64,000 nucleotides of DNA, from assembly GCA_038148755.1 (NCBI GenBank), contig JAYQWA010000003.1, positions 62,001 through 126,000 of the forward strand, read 5' to 3'. The stretch is from UBA5109 sp038148755 (GTDB lineage Bacteria > Pseudomonadota > Gammaproteobacteria > Pseudomonadales > Pseudohongiellaceae). Shown here piece after piece: positions 8,421 to 17,703 of the stretch. How positions within the stretch are numbered: position 1 is the first letter of the stretch; every line of letters begins with the position of its first letter. The notes beneath the pieces were generated by a model. It did no database searches and was not told the DNA's origin. It saw only the letters and a list, made by a program, of their open reading frames with translations. A program made the position numbers and the translations under genes.

Positions 8421-9695
8421 ATGAGTGAGTCGAGTATAAACCAGTTCAGAGAAAATTTTAGTTATACCCCTGTAATCCAGGAAATTTCTCGCAAAGTAGT
8501 ATTTACATTGCTCAAAAATATACAGTGCGGCTGCCTTGTGATTGAAGAGGATGGCAAGCAGGAAATATTTGGTGAACGGAATTCAGCCCAAGCACTGCAA
8601 GCGCGTATTGTAGTTCAGGATCCCAGAGCTTATGCAATGGTCATGCAGGACGGAGATCTTGGTGCTGGGGAGGCCTATATGCAGGGTTACTGGACAACAC
8701 CACAATTACTCAATGTGATAAGAATTTTTGTATCCAATATGCAGGCGCTTGAAAAAATTAACGCCCGTAAATCCTGGTGGAGAAAGGTGGGGGAATCTTT
8801 CTTGCACTGGTCAAAAAGAAATAATCAGGAAAAAGCCAGACAAAATATAGCGGCACACTATGATCTGAATAATGACTTTTTTAAACTGTTCCTGGATGAC
8901 ACCATGGCTTATTCAGCTGGTATATTTTTAAATGAAGAGCAAAGTCTGCTGCAGGCTTCCAGACAAAAGTTCAAGCATATCTGTGACAGGTTGCAACTAA
9001 ACGCAAACGACCATTTGCTGGAAATCGGAACGGGGTGGGGTGGTTTGGCGATTTATGCAGCAAAACAGTATGGTTGCCGGGTTACTACAACGACATTATC
9101 ACAGCAACAATATGATTATGCGTTAGCCTGGATTGAACGCGAAGGCTTACAGGATCAAATAACTTTATTGTTGAAAGATTACCGACAGCTAGAAGGAAGT
9201 TATGACAAACTGGTTTCCATTGAAATGATTGAAGCAGTTGGAGCGCAGTATTATTCGCAGTATTTTTCAAAATGTAATGAACTTCTGAACGAGAATGGAT
9301 TGATGTTAATCCAGGCCATTACTATCAGTGACCAGAGGTACCAAAAGTCGATCCATTCTATGGATTTTATCAAGCGCTATATATTTCCTGGCGGACAACT
9401 GCCCAGCAACAGCATTATTTGTAAACATATTGCTGAAAATACTGATATGCAATTAATCGGGCTAGAGGATATTACGCTTGACTATGCTCAAACGCTAAAA
9501 CACTGGCGACAACGTTTTTTTGAAAAGCTGGATAAAGTAAAACAACAGGGTTTTAGCGACACCTTTATACGGATGTGGGAATATTATTTGTGTTTTTGTG
9601 AAGGTGGTTTTCGCGAAAGAGTGATTCATACGGGGCAATTCCTGATTGCCAAACCGCAATTTAGAACATTACCGAGAATACATGTTGAAATGTAA
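8421..9695 (+). CDS. cfa: Cyclopropane-fatty-acyl-phospholipid synthase family methyltransferase
   Basis: A 424-residue SAM-dependent enzyme of the CFA synthase family. The N-terminal lipid-binding domain includes GDLGAGEAYMQGYW. The methyltransferase domain has AAHYDLNNDFFKLFLD, the SAM motif LEIGTGWGG, SIEMIEAVG and, late, FCEGGFRER. CFA synthases methylate unsaturated acyl chains of membrane phospholipids; relatives in ChrR regulons can make other methylated fatty acids. AGGAG lies nine bases before the ATG. It follows DUF1365 by 31 bp, and the lipocalin gene begins inside its last codons. Family certain; the exact product (cyclopropane or methylated furan precursor) is open. Confidence 0.9.
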   Translation: MSESSINQFRENFSYTPVIQEISRKVVFTLLKNIQCGCLVIEEDGKQEIFGERNSAQALQARIVVQDPRAYAMVMQDGDLGAGEAYMQGYWTTPQLLNVIRIFVSNMQALEKINARKSWWRKVGESFLHWSKRNNQEKARQNIAAHYDLNNDFFKLFLDDTMAYSAGIFLNEEQSLLQASRQKFKHICDRLQLNANDHLLEIGTGWGGLAIYAAKQYGCRVTTTTLSQQQYDYALAWIEREGLQDQITLLLKDYRQLEGSYDKLVSIEMIEAVGAQYYSQYFSKCNELLNENGLMLIQAITISDQRYQKSIHSMDFIKRYIFPGGQLPSNSIICKHIAENTDMQLIGLEDITLDYAQTLKHWRQRFFEKLDKVKQQGFSDTFIRMWEYYLCFCEGGFRERVIHTGQFLIAKPQFRTLPRIHVEM

Positions 9696-10227
9696 AAAGC
9701 TGGGAGTCAGCGTTGTTGAAAAAATAATTCTTCTCATATCTTTCACTTTAGTTCTCAGTGCCTGCACCAGTATTCCTGAAGGCATAGAACCGGTTGCTAA
9801 TTTTGAGCTGCAGCCATATCTGGGTAAATGGTATGAAATTGCCCGCCTTGATCATTCATTTGAAAAAGGCATGCAGGCGGTTACAGCCACTTATTCGTTA
9901 AGAGAGGATGGTGGCGTCAGAGTTTTAAATCAGGGATTCGTAGCTGATTCCGAACAATGGGAGCAGGCTGAAGGCAAAGCTTATTTCGTGGGTAAAGAGG
10001 ATATCGCTCACCTGAAAGTATCTTTCTTTGGTCCCTTTTATGGATCCTATATCGTTTTCGAACTGGGAGAGGACTACGATTACTCTTTTGTTACCAGTAG
10101 TAATAAATCCTATTTATGGTTATTAGCCAGAACACCGGAGGTTTCAGAGGATTTAAAAGACAGGTTTATCTCTACAGCCACTTCGCTTAACTATAAGCTT
10201 GAGAATCTCATCTGGGTTGAGCACTAA
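9682..10227 (+). CDS. Lipocalin-type outer-membrane lipoprotein (Blc-like)
   Basis: About 181 residues when started at ATG 9682, which overlaps the end of cfa by 14 bases. The N-terminus carries a lipoprotein signal (LISFTLVLSAC) with the lipobox LSAC. The lipocalin fingerprint GKWYEIARLDHSFE follows, then strands ending in the C-terminal WLLARTPEVSED segment. Bacterial lipocalins of the Blc type sit on the outer membrane and bind lysophospholipids or fatty acids. As last gene of the stress operon it could carry the modified lipids. Its stop overlaps the convergent AraC-type gene by four bases. Confidence 0.88.
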   Translation: MLKCKKLGVSVVEKIILLISFTLVLSACTSIPEGIEPVANFELQPYLGKWYEIARLDHSFEKGMQAVTATYSLREDGGVRVLNQGFVADSEQWEQAEGKAYFVGKEDIAHLKVSFFGPFYGSYIVFELGEDYDYSFVTSSNKSYLWLLARTPEVSEDLKDRFISTATSLNYKLENLIWVEH

Positions 10228-11099
10228 ATAATTGGCAGATAAATATCAGTCAGCATATCTTTATCTTTAATATCCGGTCCGACATTGATGTAATGAAAAA
10301 ACACCGGAAAATCTCTTAATTCCTCGCCACTTTCTGGCAGCCATTCATGATAAATATAATCCACAGCAGGAATATACTCTCTGGAACCCTGGTGTCTTAT
10401 CACTGCACAGCGGCCTGCTGGTATGATTTTATTAATAACACCCTGAGAATTTTCAGCGATAGCTTGTTTTACGGAAACACAGATATCCTGACGATACTCT
10501 TCCGGGAGTGTGCTGATAGGGTCGCTGTAATGAATGCCATATGTCTCGCCATCACCCGGTTTAACATGATTTTTCTGACGCCAGTCGATAAATTTTCGCA
10601 CTGTGTTATAGACAAGTTGTTCAGGTCCTCTATGTTCCAACGCAGCGATTCGGGTTTCGGGGAAGTCGACAATTTTTACCTGCATTGCATTACTCCTGTT
10701 AATTTTTTTAAAGTCTATTAATTGATTCCATCGCTGCCAATCCGGCTTATTTCTGAAGTCGCTGGGGGTCTGCCCCAAGGTTTTCTTAAAGGCGCGGCTG
10801 AATGATTCAGTATTTTCAAAGTAGGCATTGAAGGCTATCTCAGTAATGCTTTTATCTGTTGCAAACACAAGTTCTCTTGCCGCCTTTTTAAGCCGTAAAA
10901 ATTGAATCAGCTTATAGACGGGCAAGCCAACAAACACCCTGAATTGCCGGTGAAAGTGAAAGGGAGAAAAATTTACCAGCTTACTTAATTGCTCAAGAGT
11001 GAGTTTTTCTTTAAGGTTTTTCTCAATATGTTCCAAAGCCATACTCATACGCTGCTGATAGGAAGCCCGCAAATTATGACACTCGGTATCTGCTTTCAT
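10224..11099 (-). CDS. AraC-family regulator with GyrI-like effector domain
   Basis: A 291-residue Rob/SoxS-like regulator. Residues about 14-115 form the AraC double helix-turn-helix (LTLEQLSKLVNFSPFHFHRQF, ITEIAFNAYFENTESFSRAFKKTLGQTPSDFR). From about residue 135 a GyrI-like ligand-binding domain begins (AMQVKIVDFPETRIAALEHRGP) and runs to the end. Proteins with this layout sense small amphipathic compounds and control efflux or stress genes. No target operator is evident. It converges on the lipocalin with a 4-bp overlap, so the two transcripts probably interfere with each other. Confidence 0.88.
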   Translation of the reverse strand: MKADTECHNLRASYQQRMSMALEHIEKNLKEKLTLEQLSKLVNFSPFHFHRQFRVFVGLPVYKLIQFLRLKKAARELVFATDKSITEIAFNAYFENTESFSRAFKKTLGQTPSDFRNKPDWQRWNQLIDFKKINRSNAMQVKIVDFPETRIAALEHRGPEQLVYNTVRKFIDWRQKNHVKPGDGETYGIHYSDPISTLPEEYRQDICVSVKQAIAENSQGVINKIIPAGRCAVIRHQGSREYIPAVDYIYHEWLPESGEELRDFPVFFHYINVGPDIKDKDMLTDIYLPII

Positions 11100-11160
11100 G
11101 TGGAATAAGATGGCAGTAAATTTGTGGAAAGTCCTGACAAATCTTGCTTAATTCTTTTTA

Positions 11161-12450
11161 TTACAGAGGCTCTATCAGGCTGTCAGAACGGGGAATGAAT
11201 GAGTATTCGACGATGGGTTCTTCATTTTTTACACAACGTCTGAGCATGTCCAGGGCAACAGCGCAGCTCATGACACGAACGATGGTGCGTGAGCGGTTTT
11301 TTAATAGAATAGTCTGCACCCAACAGGTATCACGGCTTGCCAAGGCAATACAGATAGTCCCTACAGGTTTCTCCTCACTACCACCATCAGGGCCGGCAAT
11401 GCCCGTTGTTGCCAGTGCATAGTCGCTGTCAGCCAGGAGTCTGGCATTAACAGCCATGGCTTTGGCTGTCTCTATTGAAACAGCACCATGCTGCTCCAAT
11501 GTTTCAGCTTTCACTCCCAGAATATTTTGCTTGGCCTGATTGGAATAAGTCACCAGACCCTGCATCAGGTAAGCGGAACTGCCAGCAAATTCCACCAGCT
11601 GGTTTGTCAGCATGCCGCCGGTACAGGACTCGGCTATACTCAGGCTGATTTTTTCTTCCAGCAATAATTCATGTACGGTCTGGGCAATAGAAGGGCAGTT
11701 TTCAGCAACAACTGCTGTGCTGAGAATCTCTTTTACCTTTTCAATAAAAGCTGGCAGTTGTCTGATTGCCGACTCGCCTCTGGCAAATAGTTTGATCTCA
11801 ACATGTGGAGCCGATGGGCGATAACCAAGCGTAATACCCTCAGGTATTTCCATCAGCTTCAGTTTGTCGGCCAAAAATGATTCGCCATGTCCAATGGTGA
11901 GAAGCTTGTGAACCTGGGTTGCCTGCGCAGGGTGGTAGGTTTCTTCTATAAACGGAATAAACTGTTGTTCAACCATGGCTTTGAACTCAATGGGTACCCC
12001 TGGTGTGAAAAAAAGCCAGGCATTATTTAATTTAGCCCGGAAGCCCGGAGCGGTGCCTTCAGAATTATCAACGCGTATGGCGGAAGCAGGGATGAGGCAT
12101 TGTTTCAGCATGTTCTCAGGAAGTTTGCGTCCGATCCTTTTGAATAATTCGATCAAGTGCTGATGCCAGTCAGTATCTTCAATCAGCTCCTCACCCAGCG
12201 CTCGGGCTAAGGCTTCAGCAGACAAGTCATCTGAGGTTGGGCCGAGTCCGCCGTTTACCAGAATGACATCAGCCTTCTGACTGCGTTCAAGGAAAATGTT
12301 TACGAGGTCATCCATGCGGTCACCAACAGTGGTTCGGCGTTGCAATTCAATACCTCGATCCATCATGGCATTGGCAAACCAGGCGGCATTAGTGTCTACT
12401 ATCTGGCCGGAAAGAACTTCCTCACCAGTACAAATCATTTCCAATTTCAT
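11161..12450 (-). CDS. cinA: CinA-family protein (NMN deamidase-related)
   Basis: A full two-domain CinA of about 429 residues. The N-terminal MoaB-like domain begins KLEMICTGEEVLSGQIVDTN and contains GGLGPTSDDLS. The C-terminal PncC-type domain has SIAESCTGGMLTNQL and TTGIAGPDGG. PncC-type domains convert NMN to nicotinate mononucleotide in pyridine nucleotide recycling; CinA N-domains are linked to ADP-ribose pyrophosphatase activity. The start is the ATG at 12450 because homology begins there; a TTG six codons upstream is possible. The C-terminal tail after CAVALDMLRRCV is about 25 residues long. Confidence 0.92.
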   Translation of the reverse strand: MKLEMICTGEEVLSGQIVDTNAAWFANAMMDRGIELQRRTTVGDRMDDLVNIFLERSQKADVILVNGGLGPTSDDLSAEALARALGEELIEDTDWHQHLIELFKRIGRKLPENMLKQCLIPASAIRVDNSEGTAPGFRAKLNNAWLFFTPGVPIEFKAMVEQQFIPFIEETYHPAQATQVHKLLTIGHGESFLADKLKLMEIPEGITLGYRPSAPHVEIKLFARGESAIRQLPAFIEKVKEILSTAVVAENCPSIAQTVHELLLEEKISLSIAESCTGGMLTNQLVEFAGSSAYLMQGLVTYSNQAKQNILGVKAETLEQHGAVSIETAKAMAVNARLLADSDYALATTGIAGPDGGSEEKPVGTICIALASRDTCWVQTILLKNRSRTIVRVMSCAVALDMLRRCVKNEEPIVEYSFIPRSDSLIEPL

Positions 12451-12554
12451 GAGACAGGATGATAGCAAGGAGCCCGCCCTGAGGGACAGGATTAAAATAC
12501 AGCGGAGCAGTCAGAGAGCTGAGAGAATAAAAAAAGGGGGAGAGGAACGCTTGT

Positions 12555-13382
12555 CTAGTCGTCTTCTTCGTCTTCGAGATCGGCGGCTATTTTCTTGAGT
12601 CGTTTACCGGCTTCTTTGGAGACATCTTCGGGGATATCCAGCTCACCATGCCAGCTCACCAGATCTTTATCCTTGCCTTCAGTCAGTAATTCCTTACTAA
12701 GGACAGAGCTTCCTGTTGTAAGGTTGATACACCTGATGCGTATGACTCTGTCTTCTTCATTAACAGGAGCATCTTCTGACTTGAGTACCAGTCCGGTTTC
12801 AATCAAAGCCCATTCGCCATCTTCAGATTGCCAGAAAGCATGGCTTTCACTGAGTGCTGCTTTTAATTCAGACTCCAGTCTGTCTCTTTCAGTGGTGGTT
12901 TCTTTTAATTCTTTACGTGTAGTGACCAAAGCCGTATTGATGGCTTTATTTTCACTTGCCTGGGTGATGGTTTTTTTCTTTAAATCCGTTACCTGTCGCT
13001 TGAGCCTGAGTGGGTCAAGTTTCTTCAGTTCTTTCAGCTCTTTTTGCAGCTCTTTAACTTCTTCCCGGACTTTTTTAACTAAAGCGGCATTTTGAGTTTC
13101 AAGTTTTTCGGCATTTAGCAGGTTTTCCAGTCGTTCCAACTGGACTTCCTGCTGCAAGGCGTCGTAATCAGCTTCAATATCAGCAAAGTGATTGAATTGC
13201 TTTTCCAGGTGCTCGAAATCTTTCTTTTGCTCGACCAGATCATCCTGCAATTTCTTAACGAGTTTCTTTTCCCGCTCGAGCTTGGCCAGCAGGTCTTTTT
13301 TTTCGTTTTCTAGGAGGCTAATTTCTGATTTTAAAGTATTAGTATCGCGGAGACTTTTAAGGCTGAGTGTGCTACTGGCCAT
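12555..13382 (-). CDS. Coiled-coil protein with acidic tail, unknown function
   Basis: A 275-residue protein I do not recognise. Residues about 8-175 are dense in Lys, Glu and Leu with heptad character (LLAKLEREKKLVKKLQDDL, ELQKELKELKKLDPLRLKR), predicting a long coiled coil. Residues about 180-235 form a small sheet-like domain (HAFWQSEDGEWALIETGLV, VIRIRCINLTTG). The end is very acidic (LEDEEDD). There is no signal peptide or membrane segment, so it is probably cytoplasmic. It lies between cinA and mlaC on the same strand, but the gaps are 104 and 76 bp, so operon membership is uncertain. Confidence 0.7.
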   Translation of the reverse strand: MASSTLSLKSLRDTNTLKSEISLLENEKKDLLAKLEREKKLVKKLQDDLVEQKKDFEHLEKQFNHFADIEADYDALQQEVQLERLENLLNAEKLETQNAALVKKVREEVKELQKELKELKKLDPLRLKRQVTDLKKKTITQASENKAINTALVTTRKELKETTTERDRLESELKAALSESHAFWQSEDGEWALIETGLVLKSEDAPVNEEDRVIRIRCINLTTGSSVLSKELLTEGKDKDLVSWHGELDIPEDVSKEAGKRLKKIAADLEDEEDD

Positions 13383-13458
13383 AGATTAATAACTAGATAT
13401 AAAGTTATGAATGCGCTTATGCTGGAAATCCGGCGCGCATTATAACATGAGTCGCTTA

Positions 13459-14067
13459 CTACTCAAGCTCGGCAGCTTGGGTTCTTATATCATTTAACAG
13501 GCCATCAATACCGGAACGACGGATAATACTGCGATAGGTTGAACGGTAAGAGCTCAGCAGGCTGACATCTTCAACCACAATGTCATAGATAAACCAGCCA
13601 TTAGGACGCTGACGCAGGCTGTAATCCACGGCGATATCAGAATTGGAGGTATAAACTACGGATTTCACTGTGCCGCGGTTGCCATCCACTTCTTCGCCAG
13701 TGATTTCCACTGATTCATCCGTGTAAGCATCCAGACGGTCGATGTAGGTGTCTTTTAATATCTGGAAAAACAATTCTTCAAATTCAGCACGCTGCTCAGC
13801 GTTTAAATCACGATAGTTGGCAGCCAGCGCACTTTGCGCAATGGTATTGGTATCAAAAGCAACAGACACAGCATCATCAATACGCTGTTTGTCTTGATCC
13901 AGGCTGAAATCCGGGGCTCTTAGTATGGAAAATACATCATCAAGCATATTCTGCACACTTTCTGTTGGCGTAGCGAACTGTGCCAGGGCCTGGGCAGGCA
14001 CAGCCAGACTTAGTAAAAGCGCCAAGCTAAAGCTCAGGAAACAGGTAAATACTGTATTTTTATTCAT
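13459..14067 (-). CDS. mlaC: MlaC-type phospholipid-binding periplasmic protein
   Basis: A 202-residue Ttg2D/MlaC family protein. It has a signal peptide (residues 1-29, ending AQALAQ) and the family core AFDTNTIAQSALAANYRDL, FEELFFQILKDTYIDRL, and a C-terminal VDYSLRQRPNGWFIYDIVVE segment. MlaC carries phospholipids between the outer-membrane MlaA complex and the inner-membrane MlaFEDB transporter. The mlaA gene follows 69 bp upstream on the same strand. The mlaFEDB genes are not in this window, so this is a split locus. Confidence 0.9.
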   Translation of the reverse strand: MNKNTVFTCFLSFSLALLLSLAVPAQALAQFATPTESVQNMLDDVFSILRAPDFSLDQDKQRIDDAVSVAFDTNTIAQSALAANYRDLNAEQRAEFEELFFQILKDTYIDRLDAYTDESVEITGEEVDGNRGTVKSVVYTSNSDIAVDYSLRQRPNGWFIYDIVVEDVSLLSSYRSTYRSIIRRSGIDGLLNDIRTQAAELE

Positions 14068-14136
14068 AAAATCATGCTCAATTAGAAACTCTGTGGGTAA
14101 GTATTATAGCTTGAAGCTTACTCCAAGCTTAATAGC

Positions 14137-14868
14137 TTATTGATCTACTGCACCTTGGCGATTTTGGACATAGGCGCTGCGGAAAAAGACATAGGGATCG
14201 AGTGCGCTATCATACAGTGAAACATAAGTATCAATGTCGAAGGAAAAATCATTGATGGTATCGAGTGCCTGAAAGGCGATCCAGTCATCCAGCTCCGGAT
14301 CCCAGATTTGATTAATCGGGTTTAGTGCAGAATTACCTAAACGACCTGTCGCATCACGCAAGCTGGAAAAGCTAATAAGTGGCAAGACAAGATAAAAACC
14401 ATGGCCAACACCATAATGCGCCAGAGTTTGACCAAAATCTTCACGGTCCTGCTCAAAGCTCCAGCGGGTGGCAGGGTCGAAAAGTCCCAGAATGCCAATG
14501 GTGGAATTCAGGGCAAAACGCGAGATTTCAGAGCCGGCATTTGGAAAATCTAGTTGTAGGAGTGCATTGATCGCGGAGATAGGCGTAGTCAGATTGTCAT
14601 AAAAGTTGGAAATTGAAACTCGCGCACCTTCAGGGATTATTCGGTAGGTTTTTACAACAGGGGTTAAAACTGCTCGATAAAGCTTGTCGTTTATATTAAA
14701 AATAACCCGGTTAACAGGCTCGAAAGGATCCGCGATATCTTCTTCGAAGTTATCTTCTTCAAAGAAAAAAAAGTCATCATCTTCTTCTTGTGACAAAGCT
14801 ATGGAAGATGAAAGCAATAAGCCGGATAAAAAAAACAGCCTGAAACAATGCTTGAGATTAAGGTCCAT
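14137..14868 (-). CDS. mlaA: MlaA/VacJ family protein without an evident lipobox
   Basis: A 243-residue MlaA family protein. The diagnostic start of the mature domain, DPFEPVNRVIFNINDKL, is followed by SNFYDNLTTPISAINALLQ, TIGILGLFDPATRW, EDFGQTLAHYGVGHGFYLVLP and GRLGNSALNP. MlaA removes mislocalised phospholipid from the outer leaflet. Typical MlaA is a lipoprotein, but here the N-terminus reads LLLSSSIALSQ with no cysteine at the cleavage point; the only N-terminal Cys is residue 8. The mature N-terminus carries an acidic and aromatic run (EEDDDFFFFEED). It probably acts with the adjacent MlaC. Confidence 0.88.
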   Translation of the reverse strand: MDLNLKHCFRLFFLSGLLLSSSIALSQEEDDDFFFFEEDNFEEDIADPFEPVNRVIFNINDKLYRAVLTPVVKTYRIIPEGARVSISNFYDNLTTPISAINALLQLDFPNAGSEISRFALNSTIGILGLFDPATRWSFEQDREDFGQTLAHYGVGHGFYLVLPLISFSSLRDATGRLGNSALNPINQIWDPELDDWIAFQALDTINDFSFDIDTYVSLYDSALDPYVFFRSAYVQNRQGAVDQ

Positions 14869-14992
14869 TTTGAAAAAATACTCCGTTCTTTATATTCTTT
14901 AAATTATTGAATTATATGAAAGTGCAGATGCAAGCCAGCGCTCATTATAAAAGCCATGGGCCAGCATTTCTATGAAATAGTCGACATAAAGG

Positions 14993-17611
14993 CTATCTGA
15001 ATAATCTATCCAGAGCATTATTAAATAGTTGCTCGACAGGATCAGCTTGCTCTTCCGTGTTTTCTGTGCTGTTTTCCGGGCTATCTCCTGAACTGGCGTC
15101 TGAGCCCTCACCTGTATTATTTCCTGTTGTTGTTTCGTTACTGCCAGAACCCAGAACCCGGTTCAGCAGGCTGCCTATTCCTTCCTGGACAACATTGCCA
15201 ATGGCGGCACTGACGATACTGTCTATATCAGGTAAACAGGAAGGTGAATTCATGGCGCCGCTGCAGCTGATGGGTAACGAGTATCCGCCGATATCATATT
15301 CCTCACTGGCCACGGTAGCACTGGCGGCATTGACGGAGGCCAGGAGATCAAAGTCCAGACTTTGGGTTTGCAGGTTTGCAAGGGTGCCTGTCCCCGTGAC
15401 ATTAAAGCCAGGCGCCTGAATAAGTAAATCATTACTGCTGGCAATACCATTATTGATCTGAATGCTGGCGCTGAGATTGTCAAAAACGGTCTGTTCACCG
15501 CGATTAACATTTACTAGGCGCCTACTGCGGATCATGGTCTCAAGTTGTGCCAGCACTGCACCGACATCTACGCCATTCAAAACACCATCGGAGAGGGACA
15601 GATCAGCGTCTCCGTTGAGATTACTTATGATGGTTTGTGCATCATTTCCGCTGCCTGCAAGAGACAGATTAATGGTACCGTTACCACTGGCATAGGAAGC
15701 ACCGATAAAGTCATTGGAGAGCGGTTCAATACTGATATTCTGCAGCGCCGACTGCATGTTGAATTGCGGCGGTGTACTGTTGACATTCAGGCTGACTGAA
15801 CCGGTATAGCTGCCCTGATACAAACTGGCCTGTACAGGAGCCAGCTCAATCAGTCCCTGAGTGGCATTCAGCCCCAGGACCACATCACTCAGGTTCAAAC
15901 CGGAAACCATTAATTCATCAATGCTGACTTCACCATCCAGATTCAGATTTTGCAGGCTGCTGAGATCTGAGTCTGTTGTTGAGTCGTTGCCTGAAGCAGC
16001 TTGGCTTTGCTCAGAGGCGAGATAGCGGTCAATATCCAGCGTGTTAAGCGCAATATCAAAACCGAATTCAGGCTGATCAAAATTATTGGCGTTTAACGAG
16101 CCGCTTACGAGCGTGTCGTCTACTTCCAGAATGAAGCGATTTAATTCAAACGAGTCACTATTAATATCCAGGCTGGTGGAAAAGGTGAGCTGCTCCAAAA
16201 CACCAGGATCACGGGTTTGTGGCAATTCAAATTCCAGGGCTGCAGCCAGCGTTTTCGGATTAAAACTGTTGATATCAAACTCACCATTTATTTCAGGCTC
16301 ACTGAGGAAATTACTGATATTGAATTTGCCTTCCATGAGCAGTTCCAGCCCTGACAGACTAAAGTCATTTAACATCAGATTTTCATCATCGACATCAATT
16401 TCGGCATTGGTATAAAAATGTATGTTGGCTGGTTCGCTAAGAGGGGAGCCTGAAACGCCCACATTTAAATCAAAAGGAAAAAGCTGAATGATATCGGTAT
16501 TACCATCCAGAAAAACCAACACCTGGATGTTATCAATATGTTCGGCTAACTCATTTTGATCGAACAAGCCAAGCAGTTCGCGACTATGCTCAGTACTGAA
16601 ATTTATCGAGCCGTTGAGATCGCCATCGATGTTGCGCAGATCAGCCTCCAGATTGCTTTCAAGAAAGCTGAGCTCAAAGTCCTCAAGCGTAAAGTTACTA
16701 TTATCTGTATTGAAGGCGACATTAGTGCTCAGGCTGAGTGTTTTATTCAAATCATTCATGGCATTAATCTTTTGTGCCAGATCAGCCTGGCCGAATAAAG
16801 CTAAAAGTTCAGCAGTTGCATCGCTGTTAAAGTTTATTGAACCGTTAATAGTAGTATCGGCATTGACGAGATCAGCCTGCAGGTTGCTGTTCAGAAAATC
16901 CAGATTCAGACCTTCAAGCGCATAAATACTGTTTTCAAGATCATAGGTTAAGGTGCTGCTTAGATTGATAACACTGCTTAGATCCGGATTGGTGGCATCA
17001 AGCTGAAAGTTCATGGCAAGCTCAAGCGCTTCACCAAAAACCAGTTCAGGAATATTCATACCTAAATCAGTCACGGAGACAGTTCGTGCATTGGGCTGAT
17101 CAATATAATTTATTTCAACATCGCTAATGGCGACACCACCGATAATCAGTTGGTTGAAGGTAAAGTCTGAGGAGGATTCGGTGTCATCCAGGTCAGCGTC
17201 TTCACTGGTAGACCCGGATAAATCTGACCAGTTATTTCTGCCATCAGCATTTACTTCCAGGTTCAGGAGGGCACTGCTTAGCTCGACGGTATCTATCTCA
17301 TAGGCCTGGTTTAGCAGGGGCATCAGCTTGATTCTGAATGCCGCTTTGTCTGCGCTAAAAAAAGTTTCTATAGAAAAGCCCTCGGGGTTGGCAATGTTAA
17401 TGCCCTCGATCTCTATCCCGAGCCAGGGGTAGATACTGCTTTCGATATTACCTGTTATGCTCAGTTCACGGCCTGTTTGTTCAAGGAACTTCCCGCTGAT
17501 CCAGTCCTTGTAATTATTGAGATCCAGATTAGCCAGAAACAGAATGCCTATAACGATGGCTGCAAAAGAGAGTGAAATCAGACCTGTAATGATGAGGATG
17601 AGTTTTTTCAT
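14993..17611 (-). CDS. AsmA family inner-membrane/periplasmic protein
   Basis: An 872-residue AsmA-like protein. An N-terminal membrane anchor (IITGLISLSFAAIVIGILFL) precedes the AsmA start YKDWISGKFLEQTGRELSI and the GNIESSIYPWLGIEIEGI block. The middle is a repetitive beta-rich groove with paired repeats (SFLESNLEADLRN and DFLNSNLQADLVN copies). A C-terminal AsmA core (VDVGAVLAQLETMIRSR) is followed by a Ser/Gly/Asn/Glu-rich tail. AsmA-clan proteins are implicated in phospholipid movement to the outer membrane, which fits its position next to mlaA and mlaC. The 3' end is 124 bp from mlaA. Confidence 0.88.
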   Translation of the reverse strand: MKKLILIITGLISLSFAAIVIGILFLANLDLNNYKDWISGKFLEQTGRELSITGNIESSIYPWLGIEIEGINIANPEGFSIETFFSADKAAFRIKLMPLLNQAYEIDTVELSSALLNLEVNADGRNNWSDLSGSTSEDADLDDTESSSDFTFNQLIIGGVAISDVEINYIDQPNARTVSVTDLGMNIPELVFGEALELAMNFQLDATNPDLSSVINLSSTLTYDLENSIYALEGLNLDFLNSNLQADLVNADTTINGSINFNSDATAELLALFGQADLAQKINAMNDLNKTLSLSTNVAFNTDNSNFTLEDFELSFLESNLEADLRNIDGDLNGSINFSTEHSRELLGLFDQNELAEHIDNIQVLVFLDGNTDIIQLFPFDLNVGVSGSPLSEPANIHFYTNAEIDVDDENLMLNDFSLSGLELLMEGKFNISNFLSEPEINGEFDINSFNPKTLAAALEFELPQTRDPGVLEQLTFSTSLDINSDSFELNRFILEVDDTLVSGSLNANNFDQPEFGFDIALNTLDIDRYLASEQSQAASGNDSTTDSDLSSLQNLNLDGEVSIDELMVSGLNLSDVVLGLNATQGLIELAPVQASLYQGSYTGSVSLNVNSTPPQFNMQSALQNISIEPLSNDFIGASYASGNGTINLSLAGSGNDAQTIISNLNGDADLSLSDGVLNGVDVGAVLAQLETMIRSRRLVNVNRGEQTVFDNLSASIQINNGIASSNDLLIQAPGFNVTGTGTLANLQTQSLDFDLLASVNAASATVASEEYDIGGYSLPISCSGAMNSPSCLPDIDSIVSAAIGNVVQEGIGSLLNRVLGSGSNETTTGNNTGEGSDASSGDSPENSTENTEEQADPVEQLFNNALDRLFR

Positions 17612-17703
17612 TAGTATATAAGGTTAATAAACAGTAAATGGCTTACGTTGCGATTATAAAAACATATTTTCTATAATGCTCGAACATTGTACAGAGAAAT
17701 ATT

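Noticed and set aside
14869..14992. A 39-codon minus-strand frame overlapping the asmA end (containing DYFIEMLAHGFYNERWLA)
   Set aside because: It looks protein-like but matches no family I recognise, overlaps the asmA stop in another frame and has no ribosome-binding site. Chance is as likely as a gene remnant.
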